Source of the DNA: Gentiana macrophylla
Lineage: Eukaryota; Streptophyta; Magnoliopsida; Gentianales; Gentianaceae
Direction of reading: 5' to 3'
Length of the DNA: 64,000 nt
NCBI GenBank assembly: GCA_026214975.1
Contig: CM047817.1
Span: 54,246,246 to 54,310,245 of the forward strand
The position numbers were made by a program, and so were the translations under genes. This document shows positions 1-12,411 of this stretch, in pieces. The notes under the pieces are model-generated. The model was not told where the DNA came from. It was given only the letters and a program-made list of their open reading frames with translations, and made no database searches. Each line of letters begins with the position of its first letter. The first letter of the stretch is position 1.

Positions 1-2520
1 GTGTGTTGCTAGACGCTATTCCGTGATCGTTAGGTATGAAGGGCATTTTCATAATTTGCACTTTATGTCTATGGCCAATGATTCGAAGCCTAATCGGTCA
101 CACACATAAGAACATCTAGCCGATTAAAATACGGTTATAGTGATAACCAAATAAGGAAAATTTATCTCGACTATAAATTGTTATAGCGCTTAAATTAATA
201 TGATGGTATTTATTTATTATGAATAAGTTAAATACAAGATATTAATTATCTTGATTAATTAAAGAATATTATGGATGCATATTTAATGGTATTTGGGTGC
301 TACATTTGAGTGTATAAGATACACTTGATTGTACAATTTAATTAATGATATTATCATATATGAATTTTGGATATTAATAGATTTTTGAAAATAGATTTAT
401 GGTAATATGATAAAGATATTCAATATTAGATATTGACAATATCTTGGATTTATTTAATGTAAGATATTAAATTTTTCTTTATTTTACTAGTAAAATGTTT
501 CTTTCTCATCAATCTACTAGAAGCTTCTCCCAATCGATTGGGGACAATGGGGTGCCACTTTCTCCTATAAAAGAAAGGGGTTGGCTAGCTCATATGGCTA
601 AATTATAGTGATTTTTATAGATATTTTATATATCAATTTCCCTACATTCGGATGATTTTCATAGATGTTGAGCTATGTATGTAAATATTGAGTAAATGGT
701 GTTTTTAATGGTTAAATATGAAAACGTATCGATTTATATGCTTTATTTGGTGATTTTATGTTGTTTTGGAATCATGTTACGCTTTTGGTATGTTTTCATG
801 TGTGTAGATACATATCTTTAACTTGGGAAAGGATTTGGAAGAGTCTAAAGTCGAATTTGAAGTGTTGATGAAGAGATAGAGATGTTACAAGAGGATAAAG
901 ATGGAGGAAAGAAAGGATAATTATCAAGAAATCCGCTCGCATCAAGATGGACGAAGCTTCATCCGAGGCCGACGAGCGCCCGAGAAGCGCTTATATCGAA
1001 CGGCGCCTCGATAAAGCGAACGTAAGCGCCCAGGGAGCTAATTCACATACAGAGAGTTCAGACGCTGGCTGAATCAAGGCCCCAAGATCCGCTCAAGCAT
1101 TCTCGACGGGCGCCCAGCTTGGTTGACGGGCGCCCACCGCCGCTTTTGCCGAAAACCGACTTAGGTTATCAGAAGCGAATTTACTTAGTTTTATTATAAG
1201 AGCACAAAGAGCCCCAAACCCTAAATTCATTTAGAAATTTCTTCACATCAAAAGAGAGGCCAAAGCAAATGATCTTGAGAGTTTGAAGGCGGGTCACCCG
1301 AGCCTTGTGCTCGGGTGAACCGATGTTAGATTAGTGAGTAGATTAGATGTTTGCTTTTCGCTTCCATGGATCAATCCTTGTTCAAAACTATGTGAGTTCT
1401 TTTGATTAATTCAATTCCAGCTTTTTCTTCATGATTGTTAATTTATTTTGTATCTTTCTTTGTGCTTATGAGGCCATGAGAATAGATTGAAAGATCTGCT
1501 TTCTATTGATGTTTATAATACGGAAGTTGCATAAACCTTAGATCATCATAGAAAGATAGGTTTTTAGCCGTTGATTATGTGACAAATTAATTGGTTAGAT
1601 TCCTAGGTTGTTAGATTCGATTATACGAGAGTAACTTGAATCTACACCCGCTGCTTTGTTTGGTAAATCACCTCAACACTCAAAGATGAGAGATAGATAA
1701 TTGAATTCGCTACGAAAGTAGGAGTTCATAGCTTGAGAGATAAGTTCACTAAGAGATTAGTGATTTGTGTCTCGTGAAAGGGTGAAACCACAAACTGAAT
1801 TAAAATCATGAGATAACTAGAATTGAGATCACTAGGCTTGTTCAATGTTTGACACCATGTCTTTAGGTTAGATTGTTTGTTTTTGTTTCTTTAGTTTAGA
1901 TTGTTTTTATGTTTCTTAGGTTAGATTTATCTTGATTGTTCTTTTCTATTTTTATGTTTTGTTCTTTAGTTTCTTTTGTTTATTCGTTCTTCAAGTAACA
2001 ATTGGTAGGATTAGTGAAATTAGATTCAACATCCCAATTCCCTGAGGATCGACTCCTCAGATTTACCCTACTATGCTATCAACTACCCGGTATTCGGCCG
2101 TTGTGAGGTAGTTTTGCATGGTAGTATAGGTTTATAAATTTTCTTTTGTTTTAATGATGCAAAATCTCCCCAACAAGCTCTTTTGTACATCACAATTCCA
2201 TGAGTTCATAATTCTTGTGAAAAACTGAGAGATTCTTAGAGAGGCTTTAGAGAGAGAGAAAATGCCGGCCTAGCAACCGGATTTTCTAGTAGCAGTCCAA
2301 GGAGGATTCCGGTGAGGTTCTCGTGTGGATATCGATGAAGGCCGGGTCGTGGACACTGTGTGCACTACTACTCTCCATTGACGGCCAAAGCGCCTATCTA
2401 TTAGATCAAGCAAGGTAATCACCACCAACTACTTAACATGTTTATTGTAGTAAACGGTCGATCATGGATCGTAAATCAACTTTTAAATTTTGATGTGTTA
2501 AACAAGTTGATTTCCTAACA
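1..2520 (+). mobile_element. F-family LTR, 3' part, interrupted by an insertion
   Basis: Bases 1-591 and 2176-2520 match, in inverted orientation, the LTR at 24223-26243. The first bases correspond to the reverse complement of about 25365, and the copy ends in TTTCCTAACA as that LTR does. The beginning of the LTR lies off the left edge. No clear primer binding site follows the CA end, so this is probably a 3' LTR or solo LTR sitting in the gypsy leader that follows; a badly decayed primer site cannot be excluded. No coding sequence is visible. Confidence 0.75.
592..2175. mobile_element. 1.58-kb insertion inside the F-family LTR
   Basis: The LTR alignment breaks at 591 and resumes at 2176, and the pentamer AGCTC stands on both sides (587-591 and 2176-2180), as expected for a target duplication. 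The insert has no long ORF. It contains GC-rich GGGCGCCC motifs near 1105-1135 and, near 2040-2130, a segment resembling the LTR ends of Ty3/gypsy Tat-type elements (GAGGATCGACTCCTCAG, then CCGGTATTCGG). It ends in CA but does not begin with TG, so a decayed solo LTR is a guess. Confidence 0.55.
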
Positions 2521-3338
2521 AATTTGAGATGCGCTTCAAGTGTAGTCTAAACCACCAACAAAACACCCTTTTTTTATTTATCATTTTATTGTTCATTAAG
2601 CTTGTGCAGATTGTCAATAGGATAGAGAACTCCAGAATTAATACCTGACGATTTCCAGCATCGTCAATTGGTGCTAGATGGAGGGTCTCCCACTGATAAT
2701 CCTGCTAGAAGCTCCGGAATCAACATGGTAACCACTCGACAACAGGCAGGAAACGGAACCCACGTGAATAATGCGACACAGTCTGATGCCAATAACCAAA
2801 ATCTACATTAGGAAGAGATCATTTTTATGCTACCCACCAGTGCACTAGTGGACCAAATTGTGGCTGTATGATGCAACCAAGCAAGCTATCTTTGGTGCCG
2901 CTTTAGCGTAAGATGATGATAAGATGAAGATATGGAGGAAGAGTACCGCTTAGGCAAATATTTGCAAGGACAAGGTATGTAGGAAGAAGATATACAGAAG
3001 AGAACTCGTAGCAAGATTTATAGGAGGATGACCCTAACAACGTGTCTTGGGAAGAAACACCACTTCCTCCTCTCAAGCATAAATAAGCCAAGAAGGACGA
3101 TCATTCTTCCTCTTCAAATATGAGGAAACAAATGATCGCCCTCAAGCGATGGATGCGCCGTGAGCCGAATTGGACATCATAGCAGAGAGAGAGTCGTGCA
3201 ACCGACCTTGAATCCCATTTCTCTTAGCGGTGGATAGCTATCCTCGCCCCGCCAGTTCAAAGTACCAAATCTCGAGCCTTATGATAGAACAAAGGATCCC
3301 TAGGATCACCTGTTTCAGTACCTAACGCATATGAATCT
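2521..3338 (+). pseudogene. Ty3/gypsy gag remnant, first part
   Basis: The readable end, about 3255-3338, encodes VPNLEPYD, then TKDP, then DHLFQYLTHMNL with one stop. This is the pattern at the start of the plant Ty3/gypsy retrotransposon gag domain. Upstream, 2640-2800 looks like a gag leader with an ATTGGTGCTAGATGGAG stretch, and 2930-3170 is an acidic, linker-like stretch. The frame is broken by stops and shifts. The gene is cut at 3338 by element A and resumes at 14108, where the next residues of the same domain are found. It predates A and is non-functional. Confidence 0.65.
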
Positions 3339-5117
3339 TGTTGGAAATAAAATTTATGTTTTGATGATAATTCATCTTATTTGTTAAAATACTATCTTAA
3401 CCCCATTGATGAAGTGCTGAAGCCAGCTGTTATAGTGGAAAGCTAAAAGATGTCTATAACTGAATGTACAAGTTTTACTAGAGTCTGATATTTGTATAGG
3501 TTACATCTGACAAGCACTGTAATTTTTAGTGTGTCGTAAAACTGAAAACTGGAAATCATTTAAAAAACTGGAAATCATCAAGACAAGCAAACTGACTCAG
3601 AATACTGCTACATGGAACTGAAGAAGGTAAGTTAGCTGAGAGTTTCAGACTCGGTTGGCTTATCTATAAGATTGAAGAACTGAGGGACACAGACTCAGTT
3701 ATTGAAGAATGAAGAACTGAGGGTTCAAACTCAGTTATGAAGATTATAAGTCGAGACTGTAAAGTTAGACTTCAGGCAAGATTGTGGTGACCTGAACTGA
3801 CTTTATAGATCTTGTATAAAGACCTTAAGAATCATGAGGACAATGAACTATTAGATGATAATGAATCATGGTGTACTCTGATTTAGTCAATAATAATCAG
3901 ATGAAAACTGGAGTACTGATATTTGAAGAAGAGTAAAATCTCGCTTATCGCTCCCAAGTCACCAGAAACCGACAAAAGAAAAACTCAAGATAAAATCGAT
4001 AAGGAAACTCGCTTTTATGAATCACCATCCAACAAACCGATCGTGATAAATAACGTTATAAAGAAAGCAATTTCATTGATGAGTTATCGACACGTTAGAA
4101 CGGTCGTAAAATATAGCCGCTGCAAAATAGACGCTGATACAATTCAAATTGAAGCTAGTTGAACGCTGACTTCACACTATAAGTAGAAGACGCTGCACCA
4201 ACAACAAAAATATATAGAATGCAGCATATACAAGAATTAACAAGCAATTTTGTGCATCACCATCGAATTGTTATCATCTCTCAAACTATAACCGATCACA
4301 TCTAGTATATCTTCAAGTGTTCAAGCTACAAGAATTTATCAAGGATTAAACACTTTGAAGAACCACAAACAAGAATCAACTTATTGATTCTCACATTTCA
4401 ACTTTGATTCTACATCAAAGGCTTTAGATCGTGAAGCAAACCGAAGGTTTCGCCAAGACATTTGTGACAAGCAATGGGTAGATCGTGAAGAAAACCGAAG
4501 GTTTCGCCAAGGACAAGCAGACAAGCAAATGGGTAGACTGTGTTTGTGGTGGTAGTCGTGAAGAGGCAATCCTACCCTCTAAGGACTGCTGGTTCAAGCA
4601 TTTGAAGAGCAAAGCAATTCTACCTGCTCTACAACTGCTTAGATAGTGAAGCTGTGGATTAGCCAAGGACTATTGTTTAGACTTTTGTAATAAATACCTC
4701 AAGAAGTTCTAGTGGAATTTTCCTCCGCACCACACGGAAGAGAGGACGATGTGATTGCACCACCTGAACCTCTATAATTCTCATCTTATTTACTTTACGC
4801 ACTTATTTATTTATTCAAAGATTTACTTACAAAGATTGTGATACTTGATTGTTATACACCTCACAAATACAATCGACATTCACTGTAATTCAGCCACAAC
4901 ACTCGGCCATGATGTAATAACAAGATCAAGAAGAAGGCTAAAACATATCCGCCGCCGTTGACTCGGGCCACTTTAGGTCGCTTTGACTTAATCTCACTTT
5001 GTCACCTTAACTCCACACAAGTTTTTAATCAATCATAATTTGTTTTAAATCCAGTTTTAGGGACAAGTTTATTCACCCCCCCTCTAAACTTGTGTTAGCC
5101 TTTCCAAGGGACCAACA
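3339..5117 (+). repeat. 5' LTR of element A
   Basis: It runs from TGTTGGAAATAAAATTT to GGGACCAACA. It would supply the promoter and the transcript start and end. A TATA-like TATAAGTA is at 4178-4185; the 3' LTR of A has TATAAATA at 13233-13240. The LTR is shared, diverged, by elements B, C and E. Confidence 0.92.
4178..4185 (+). promoter_or_regulatory. TATA-like site in the 5' LTR of A
   Basis: TATAAGTA sits at the position of TATAAATA in the sister LTRs (13233-13240 in A's 3' LTR; 41000-41007 and 51135-51142, minus strand, in B; 26681-26688 in E). The same context, followed by a GCACCAAC-like stretch, supports it as the LTR core promoter. Confidence 0.6.
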
Positions 5118-5119
5118 AT

Positions 5120-5131
5120 TGGTATCGGAGC
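5120..5131 (+). other. Primer binding site of A
   Basis: TGGTATCGGAGC lies two bases after the LTR end. It differs at one base from TGGTATCAGAGC, the site complementary to plant initiator-Met tRNA, which primes minus-strand synthesis in many copia elements. Confidence 0.85.
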
Positions 5132-5236
5132 AGTGTTTCTTTAACATGATATCATTTGCTCTTTATCTCCTCTAGTTGTTCTCATTTGAAAGCTCAGTTT
5201 TCCAGTTATCCTACTGTCAGTCTTCACACACTCACA

Positions 5237-7386
5237 ATGGATAACAATACATATGCAAGACAAATGCTTATGTACAACATGGACAGGTTTGACGAATATA
5301 AACGTCGTATGCAGGCATTTCTAGCAGCTACTCATGATGAAATGATGGATGTACTCACTGATGGACCAATTCAAATCACTCATATGCAAATCACAGTGGA
5401 GAACAAGTTCGAAAGTTGCAAAACCTAAATCTGAATGGACTAGTGATGATCGCAAGTTTAAACAATCTTAACAATGTTGCCATGGACTTTATCCTCAGAA
5501 CTCTTGATAGCAACATGTACTTGAAGGTGAAAGAATGCACTACTGCTAAAGAAATGTGGGACAAACTTCAGTTAGTTTGTGAAGGAACAGATTCAATCAA
5601 GGAAAATAAAATTTCCGTTGCAAAACAAAAATTTGAGAATTTCAAGATGAAATATGGAGAAACCATTGACCAAATGAAGACAAGATTCAGTGCTATGATG
5701 GATGAACTAGATCTACTCAAGATTGAATACTCAAAGAAAGTCATCAACACAAGAATCTTAAAGGCATTACCAATGTGCTGGAAGATGAAGGTCACTGCTA
5801 TGGAAGAATCCAGGAGACTTGATGTAGAAGACTCATTCAAGATCTTTTCGTATCTCGAAGCTTATGAATTCAAAGTGAAGATTTCACAACCCACAAATGC
5901 AATAATCAAAGCTCTGAAGAACCAAAGACCACAACACTTGCAAAGAAAGATCAAATGAGATTCAAGAAAGCTCATCTAACAATCTTCATGAATTGATGAA
6001 ATGGAAGAACAAATGGCTCTAATGATGAACAGACCAAGAATGAAAAGTGGACACCCAAATACCAAAAGTTCATCAAAAGGACTCTCGAGAAAAGAAAAGA
6101 CGATGAATACCTCTCGCTTTCAACCGCAAGAAACCAGACATTATAAAGTCAATGTCCGTGAATCGATCAAGAAGACACCACCAAGAAGAGTTGGTAGAAA
6201 AGCGCTAAATCGATTATGAACCTGGTAATCAAAAATTATCGATGACACAAATTTTGATGGCTCACATGGAAGATACAAATGAGGTATGTGAATCAAACTC
6301 TAAATACTCTTCACCAGATTTCCATAATAAATGCATGTTCTTCGATCACGACTCCAATCCAAAAATCTAGAATTAGAAGAAACTCTTGACGAGTTGATGA
6401 ATCACCAGTAACCATACAAGCCGGGTTATGAATCAATCAAAGCCGAGAAAGAAAGTCTAATTCTTGAAGTTGAAAGATTGAAGTCCGAACTAAAGATGTT
6501 GAAACCGACTAAAATCGATAAAGACAAGATTCAAGATCGCCTCATCAGACGCTAGCAGAAATCGAATCGCTTGCTCAATCAAGTTCACCATCGATTCAAA
6601 TCAGAAAACCATATGGAGACAAAACTCGCTTAGATTTGACACACAACAATCTTCAAAGAATGGAACTAGCAAAATCGCTGACCTAGTACCAAAACTCGGT
6701 ATTAAGTTTGTAAATGAGCAACTTCCACAAACCGAGAAAATTGTCAACTAGTAAAGCCAGATCACACATGATAAATCGCTTTAAGAAGACAACCGCATCT
6801 ACCAACAAAGGTAAACCAAATGGTAGATCGCTTGTATCCAATGGAAACCAAACGGCAAATCAACCGCCAGATCCACAAAACCAATGAAGTCGTGAACCGT
6901 AAAATTACAATCAAAGTAAATCCAAGAATGTCAATCATTCAAAGATTCACACATTTAGGGGGAAAGGAAGACTATATCCCACCGATGATGATTGGAATTT
7001 TATCAATTTGTTAATAAACTCGATAATAACAATCATTCCGCATCAAAACTTATCACAAGTTTCATTCAAAAACTCAAGCAGAGGACTAATCCCATTTCTC
7101 AAAGATAAGTTTCAAGACAAAGGTCAATCCACACTCAAGATGTATGAATGATGGTTATCACTCTAGCTTTAATAATGTAAATCAACATGGAAACAAATTT
7201 CACTGTAAGATCCGAGAAATCATATAAATAAGACAAAGTCCAAACATAGACACTATGGGAGTGTTGCTTACATATATGAAAACAAGTGCAACAATATCCA
7301 AGAATCCTAAAAGGATATATTCCCGAGTTGTACCGATTAATCGACTTCATGGACCCAAACTGAGTTGGGTACCTAAAAACTTCTAA
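5237..7386 (+). pseudogene. gag: gag of element A, broken
   Basis: Gag would form the particle and bind the element RNA. The start is the ATG at 5237 (MDNNTYARQM), the first Met of the conserved gag opening shared with B. Residues 1-50 are readable, then the frame shifts near 5425. The copia-type gag (UBN2-like) domain continues to about 5900, with MDFILRTLDSNMYLKV and EMWDKLQLVCEG. The CX2CX4HX4C zinc knuckle seen in B and C should lie near 6110-6160, but its first cysteines are lost. The C-terminal basic segment is at 6950-7386 and ends in VPKNF and TAA at 7384-7386. Several frameshifts make it non-functional. Confidence 0.85.
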
Positions 7387-7398
7387 TTTTCATTGCAG
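7369..7398 (+). promoter_or_regulatory. gag-pol junction of A: in-frame stop within a 30-nt GT...AG segment
   Basis: The segment starts GTACCTAAAA, contains the gag stop TAA at 7384-7386 and ends TTCATTGCAG. The same 30-nt arrangement is at 47938-47967 in B and 61839-61868 in C. In A one G is missing just after it, which shifts the protease frame. Confidence 0.5.
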
Positions 7399-9868
7399 AT
7401 ATATGGTACTTTGACAAAGGGTTGCTTTAGACACATGACAAATAGCAAAGACTGCCTCAAGAATTTTATTGCAAAGATGGACCAAAAGTCAATTTTGGAA
7501 GTAAAGATAAACCTGGTTACACCAGAGGTTTTGGCACCTTAATCGTAAATGGACATACAATCAAAACGATCTTATGTAGAAGGACTACACTACAATCTAC
7601 TCAAAGACAAGTCAATTTCTCGTGATATGGGATACAAAGTTACTTTTGATAAAGATTTCTGCTGTCATCGAATCATCCTTTTCAAGTTGTCCTAGCCGGA
7701 AGAAGAAAGGAAAACATGTATGTGGTAGATTGACAATCCGCCGCTGTCGAAACTTGTTTGCTCATGCATACCAAATCGTAAATCAGCTTGGTTATGGCCC
7801 AAGAAACCGAAATCATCTCAATTTTGATGACATCAACACACTTGTTAAGAAGCAACCTAGTCATTGACTACCAGAGATATCATATAAGAAGGACAAATTT
7901 TATGTGATGCATGTCAACAAGGAAAACAAACGAAAGCAAGTTTCAAGACCAAATCTCAAGATTCAACAAACCGTATTATCCGGAATTGCTACACATGGAT
8001 TTATTTGGACCTATTACACCAATTAGTATCAAGTGGAAAGAAATATACATTGGTGGTAGTAGATGATTTTTCAAGATATACTTGGGTAATCTTTCTAACC
8101 AAGAAAAGTGAAACCAAGCAAAAGCTCACGTAACTTCTCAAGAGACTTCGTAATCGTAAAGGAGTTTCAGCTTGTAAAGATAAGATCCGATAAAGGAACC
8201 GAATTCTCAACAAAGTAATTATTGAATACTGTGAAGAAAATGGTGTCTTACACCAACTTGCTACCACAGGAACACCACAACAAAATGGTGTAGCTAAAAG
8301 AAGAAACAGAACACTCAAAGAAGCTGGGAGGACTATGATTTGTGAAGATAAACTTCCTGAAAGATATTGGGCAGAAGCAGTTAACACAGGTTGTTACACT
8401 CAAAACAGAGCTCTTATGAACAAGAGACATGAGAAGACTCCTTATGAAATTTGGAATGCAAGAAAACCAAATGTTTCATACTTTCATGCTTTTGGAAGCA
8501 AATGTTTCATACACAATAATGGAAAAGATCAACTTCACGCTTTTCAACCCAAAGATGATGAAGGAATTTTCCTAGATATTCAAGTGTCAAAGAAAGCCTT
8601 TAGAGTACTAAATAAAAGGACACTCAAGCACGAGGAATCAATACACGAGTATTTGATGAACCAAACTTCCTCGGTGAAACAATCAAGACCGACTGCAACC
8701 GGCCACTTGCTACTACAACACGCCGTAATCCGGCTTTAGTTGACGCTGAAGGCTACAAATTTCGTAATGTTCGAGATCAAGATCACCTCGCCTAATTGCT
8801 CAACAACTTGAACAACTTCATTCTCGATTCAGCTTGAACAAGTTAAAGAACCGCTTTTGAAGATTCAATGAACAAGTTCAAGAAGAATCGCTTGAACAAA
8901 ATGCAAATCGCTTGATACAAACTCACACACATCAATGGATGAGAGATCACCTCAAGAACAAGTTATTGGTGATACTCAAGTCGCAGTTCGAACAAGACAT
9001 CAACTAGATGCAATGATTGCATGCTTTTATCTCAATCGAACCTAAAGAAATTGAAGAAGCATTGAAAGATCCAGATTGATATTAGCTATGCAAGAAGAAC
9101 CCAATGAATTCGAGAGAAATCAAGTATGGAATTGGTAGATAAACCAATTCATGTCAATGTTATTGGAACCAAATGGGTTTTCGTAAATAAACTTGATGAA
9201 GATGGGAACATCATCGTAAACAAAGCCGACTTGTAGCCAAAGGATAATCTCAAGCGTATGGATAGACTTTGATGAAACTTATGCACCAGCTTGCAAGACT
9301 AGAAGCAATCGACTATTTCTTGCTTATGCAAATTTCACAAGAAATTCAAAGTTTATCGATGGATGTCAAAAGTGCTTAAATGGAATTCTTGAAGAAGAAG
9401 TATATGTTCAACAACCACCTGGATTTGAAATCAAAGATCAAGCGTATAAAGTTTTCGCACTAAGGAAAGCTCTTTATGGACTTAAACAAGCACCGAGAGC
9501 TTGGTACGAAACTCTATCTCGCTTCTATTGGATAATGGATTTATCAAAGGAACAATCGACAAAACCTTATTCAGATGAAGAATGGAGAAGATACTCTACT
9601 TGTTCAAATTTATGTCGATGATATCATTTTTGGATCGAAAATGAATAAGCATGTGAGAAATTTGCAAGTTTAATGAAAAGCAAATTTTAGATGAGTATGA
9701 TGGGAGAATTAAATTACTTAGATTGCAAGTTAAACAATTAACTGATGGAATTTTCATTCACCAAACCAAATATACAAGGGAACTTATCAAAAAGTTTGGT
9801 ATGGAGAAATCTACTGGAATTCCTACACCAATGGGGACCAACATCAGATTAGATGAAGACAAAGAAGA
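7399..9868 (+). pseudogene. pol: pol of element A (protease, integrase, partial RT), broken
   Basis: Pieces follow the copia order. The protease start (WYFD) is near 7405-7420. The GAG-pre-integrase region runs to about 7870. The integrase runs about 7900-8400, with the MDLFGPI and DDFSRYTWV catalytic regions readable in shifted frames. The linker matches FHAFGSKCFIHNNGKDQL near 8480. RT runs about 9040-9868 with the YVDD catalytic codons at 9611-9622. RT ends abruptly at DEDKED, and the next bases are the start of the post-pol ORF. Compared with B, about 1.16 kb is missing: the RT C-terminus, all of RNase H and the spacer. Confidence 0.85.
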
Positions 9869-9869
9869 T

Positions 9870-12265
9870 ATGGCCACTTCAGATGATTCGAAAGACAAAC
9901 GATTGATCACAGAGCTGGATGAACTAACACTCTAAATGTATGAAGGTATGTGTCAAAACACCTTGTTAGGCAGCTGTGTACTAGATAAAATCGAAAAACA
10001 ACCAGGATTGAACAACGCTCTCAAGTTCGCTTCAAAGAAAGACGAGATGTGGAAGGCATTTTTCATTTTTGGCAAAACATGCAATTAGTCGAGACTCTTT
10101 GATAACTACTGCTCGTGGAGATCGATTGTACTCAATGAAAGAGTATTGAGATCACTTTTTGGCTTTGCAAATACAACAACAACTTCAACAGAGTTAACCA
10201 CCCTACCATTGAAGAAAGAAGCTTTTCTCAAGAATGATTACTTTGTCTACAAACCAATCGCACTTCGTATTCATGTCGACAAAATCAAGCCGAATTTGGA
10301 AATCTCAAAGAGATGGCTCAAAGAAACACGCCATTGAAAATCCAAAGGGATTAACATACTTTCAAAAGAAAATATCTTGTCCGATGAACATAATCTGATA
10401 ATGTAAAATTTAATTGGGCAAAGTTATATAGTCAATCGCCTCAAGAAGCAACACTTAGTCGAATTATACAAAGGTGAAAAGAGCTCAAGTCAAGGACAAG
10501 TAATCGATGGCGATTCCGATCAAGAAGACTCTTAGTGGAATCATTCGCTTTTACTTAGAAAGAATTAAGGAAGGGAAGCAGTGCAAGGCAAATCGCAACA
10601 TCGAAGGAAATCGCAGAAACAACTTCCCAACCTCAAGCAAGTCGATTAATCGTGTCTCAAAGAGAAGTCAAAACAAAGCGGACTAAGCTTAAAAGTCAAT
10701 CCATTGTATGGAAGATCACTTGCAAGATGTTTATACCCTGAAATCTCAAGTGAGAAAGCACCAACTGAGGGGGAACAACAACATCAACTGACAACTGACA
10801 ATACTCAAGAGAATGTCACTGCTGACTATACGTCTCAACAAAGAATCGCTCAACAATCAAAGACCAACCTTCGGTCGACAAAATCATTAAGTTGATGAAA
10901 TTGAAACTTCAACCGTATGCTCTCGAGATTTCAATTTACAGATCAAGAGAAATTACTTTAGAGAAATTGGAAGTTAGAGATCTTTACTCTCTTTCTATTA
11001 CACTTCTTGACAACTGCTTCAAAAGATTTACCGAACTAGCAAAATAAGAGAATCGCACATCATCCAAAGACAAATTTCAAAGAAAAAGGATGATGATGAC
11101 CATGATAAGTCAAGAAAAGAAGCCGATGATACTACGCTTTGCAAACAAATACTCAACCTCAACCTCTTACAACGCAAACTCGCATTACAGCAAGAAGGAT
11201 TGCCGCTTGGAAATCGATAAACGACAATCAAAGCAAGCAAAGCGATGATGAAAAAGCATAACCGATGGTTATTATCGATAATACTCGTGATAAGGATCAA
11301 ATAGAAGCTATATATGATCCTTCCGATTTTCTATCTAAGGATGAATTGGCCAAAGTTCATGAAAATATGAAAATTGTACTCACTCAAAGAGATACACATA
11401 ATGGCCTTTTATGAAGCATCTCTGGATATCTTGATTATAGAACTAGAACTGATGTTTCAGCTCATGCAAGACTATAAATGATTCACAAATCAAGCTCAAG
11501 TTCTGCTTCAGAGATTGTGTTACTCAAACAACAACTCGAACATTCAACCGCAGTAGATAGAGAAACTCATGCACAGGCTCATTGGCATATGAATCAAAGA
11601 TATCTACGGGTTAGAAACTCACTTAAAGAAGTACTTGCTTCTCAAATGACAGATTTCGTAAGATCAAAAGCAACCCATGCCCTGGTAGATCGCTTATATG
11701 ATGCCAAAAAGGGGGAAGTCAAGAAGAAAAGCTGAAATTACTTAGAGAAATGAAGCGACTTGAAGAAGAATTACAAAGATACAGATCGATCCTAAATTTT
11801 TGAAGAAAGAGTTAATCGATGATCAACTTTTTGAAAAATACAATCAACCTGGAGACGTAAGAGTTACTTTTACAAAGGATCTCAGGACACAATTTATCAA
11901 AGATTACAACTTATTAAAGCCAAGTACAGGGACAGACAATCAAGAATCCTCGAACTACTTTTTATCCGATTTGTTCTCAAAGCGTAAAATGGCACAATAT
12001 AAGAAAATCGAGGATTGATGATAAATCAAGATTAAAGACAAGATCGAATGATGAAAGCCGATCTAGTAGAATTTGAAAATTACTACTTGAAATACTCAAG
12101 CTTACCCAAGCTAATTCAATGGAAAAGATGGAAAGAAAGTAGTCAAGTTGACTACAACAAGACCTTTCAAAAGAAGACTCAAAGCTTGAAGAAGATTTTC
12201 GCTTATGACAAAGCAAAAAGATATGACTCACCATGCAAAAAGCTAAGAAGAAGCTTAGTCTTTAA
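9870..12265 (+). pseudogene. post-pol ORF of element A (coiled-coil, env-like position), broken
   Basis: The start is MATSDDSKDKRLITELDEL at 9870, matching MASSDDSRDTRLITELDEL of B. The homologous body runs to the shared end KKLRRSL/KKKLSL near 12265. Readable segments include 11478-11735 (SSSSASEIVLLKQQLEHST and ALVDRLYDAKKGE, coiled-coil) and 11800-12018. Function is unknown. The position matches the extra, often env-like, ORF described behind pol in Sireviruses, but I see no signal peptide or membrane segment. Many frameshifts. Its upstream spacer and TATA-like site are deleted in A. Confidence 0.75.
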
Positions 12266-12398
12266 TCACAATTATTTGAACAAATTGTACTTATCCAGCT
12301 TTTTTTCATTCTAATAAAAACCGCTTTTCAGCTTTTACATTGTTTTACAATGTTTTGATCTTTAAGCTTTTCTTTTAGTGGAGAGTTTTGGCATCATC

Positions 12399-12411
12399 AA
12401 AAAGGGGAAAT
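12399..12411 (+). other. Polypurine tract of A
   Basis: A purine run of the type AAAAAGGGGAAA, followed by one or two T, directly precedes the 3' LTR. It would prime plus-strand synthesis. B, C and E carry the same tract with five G or a GGAGG variant. Confidence 0.8.
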
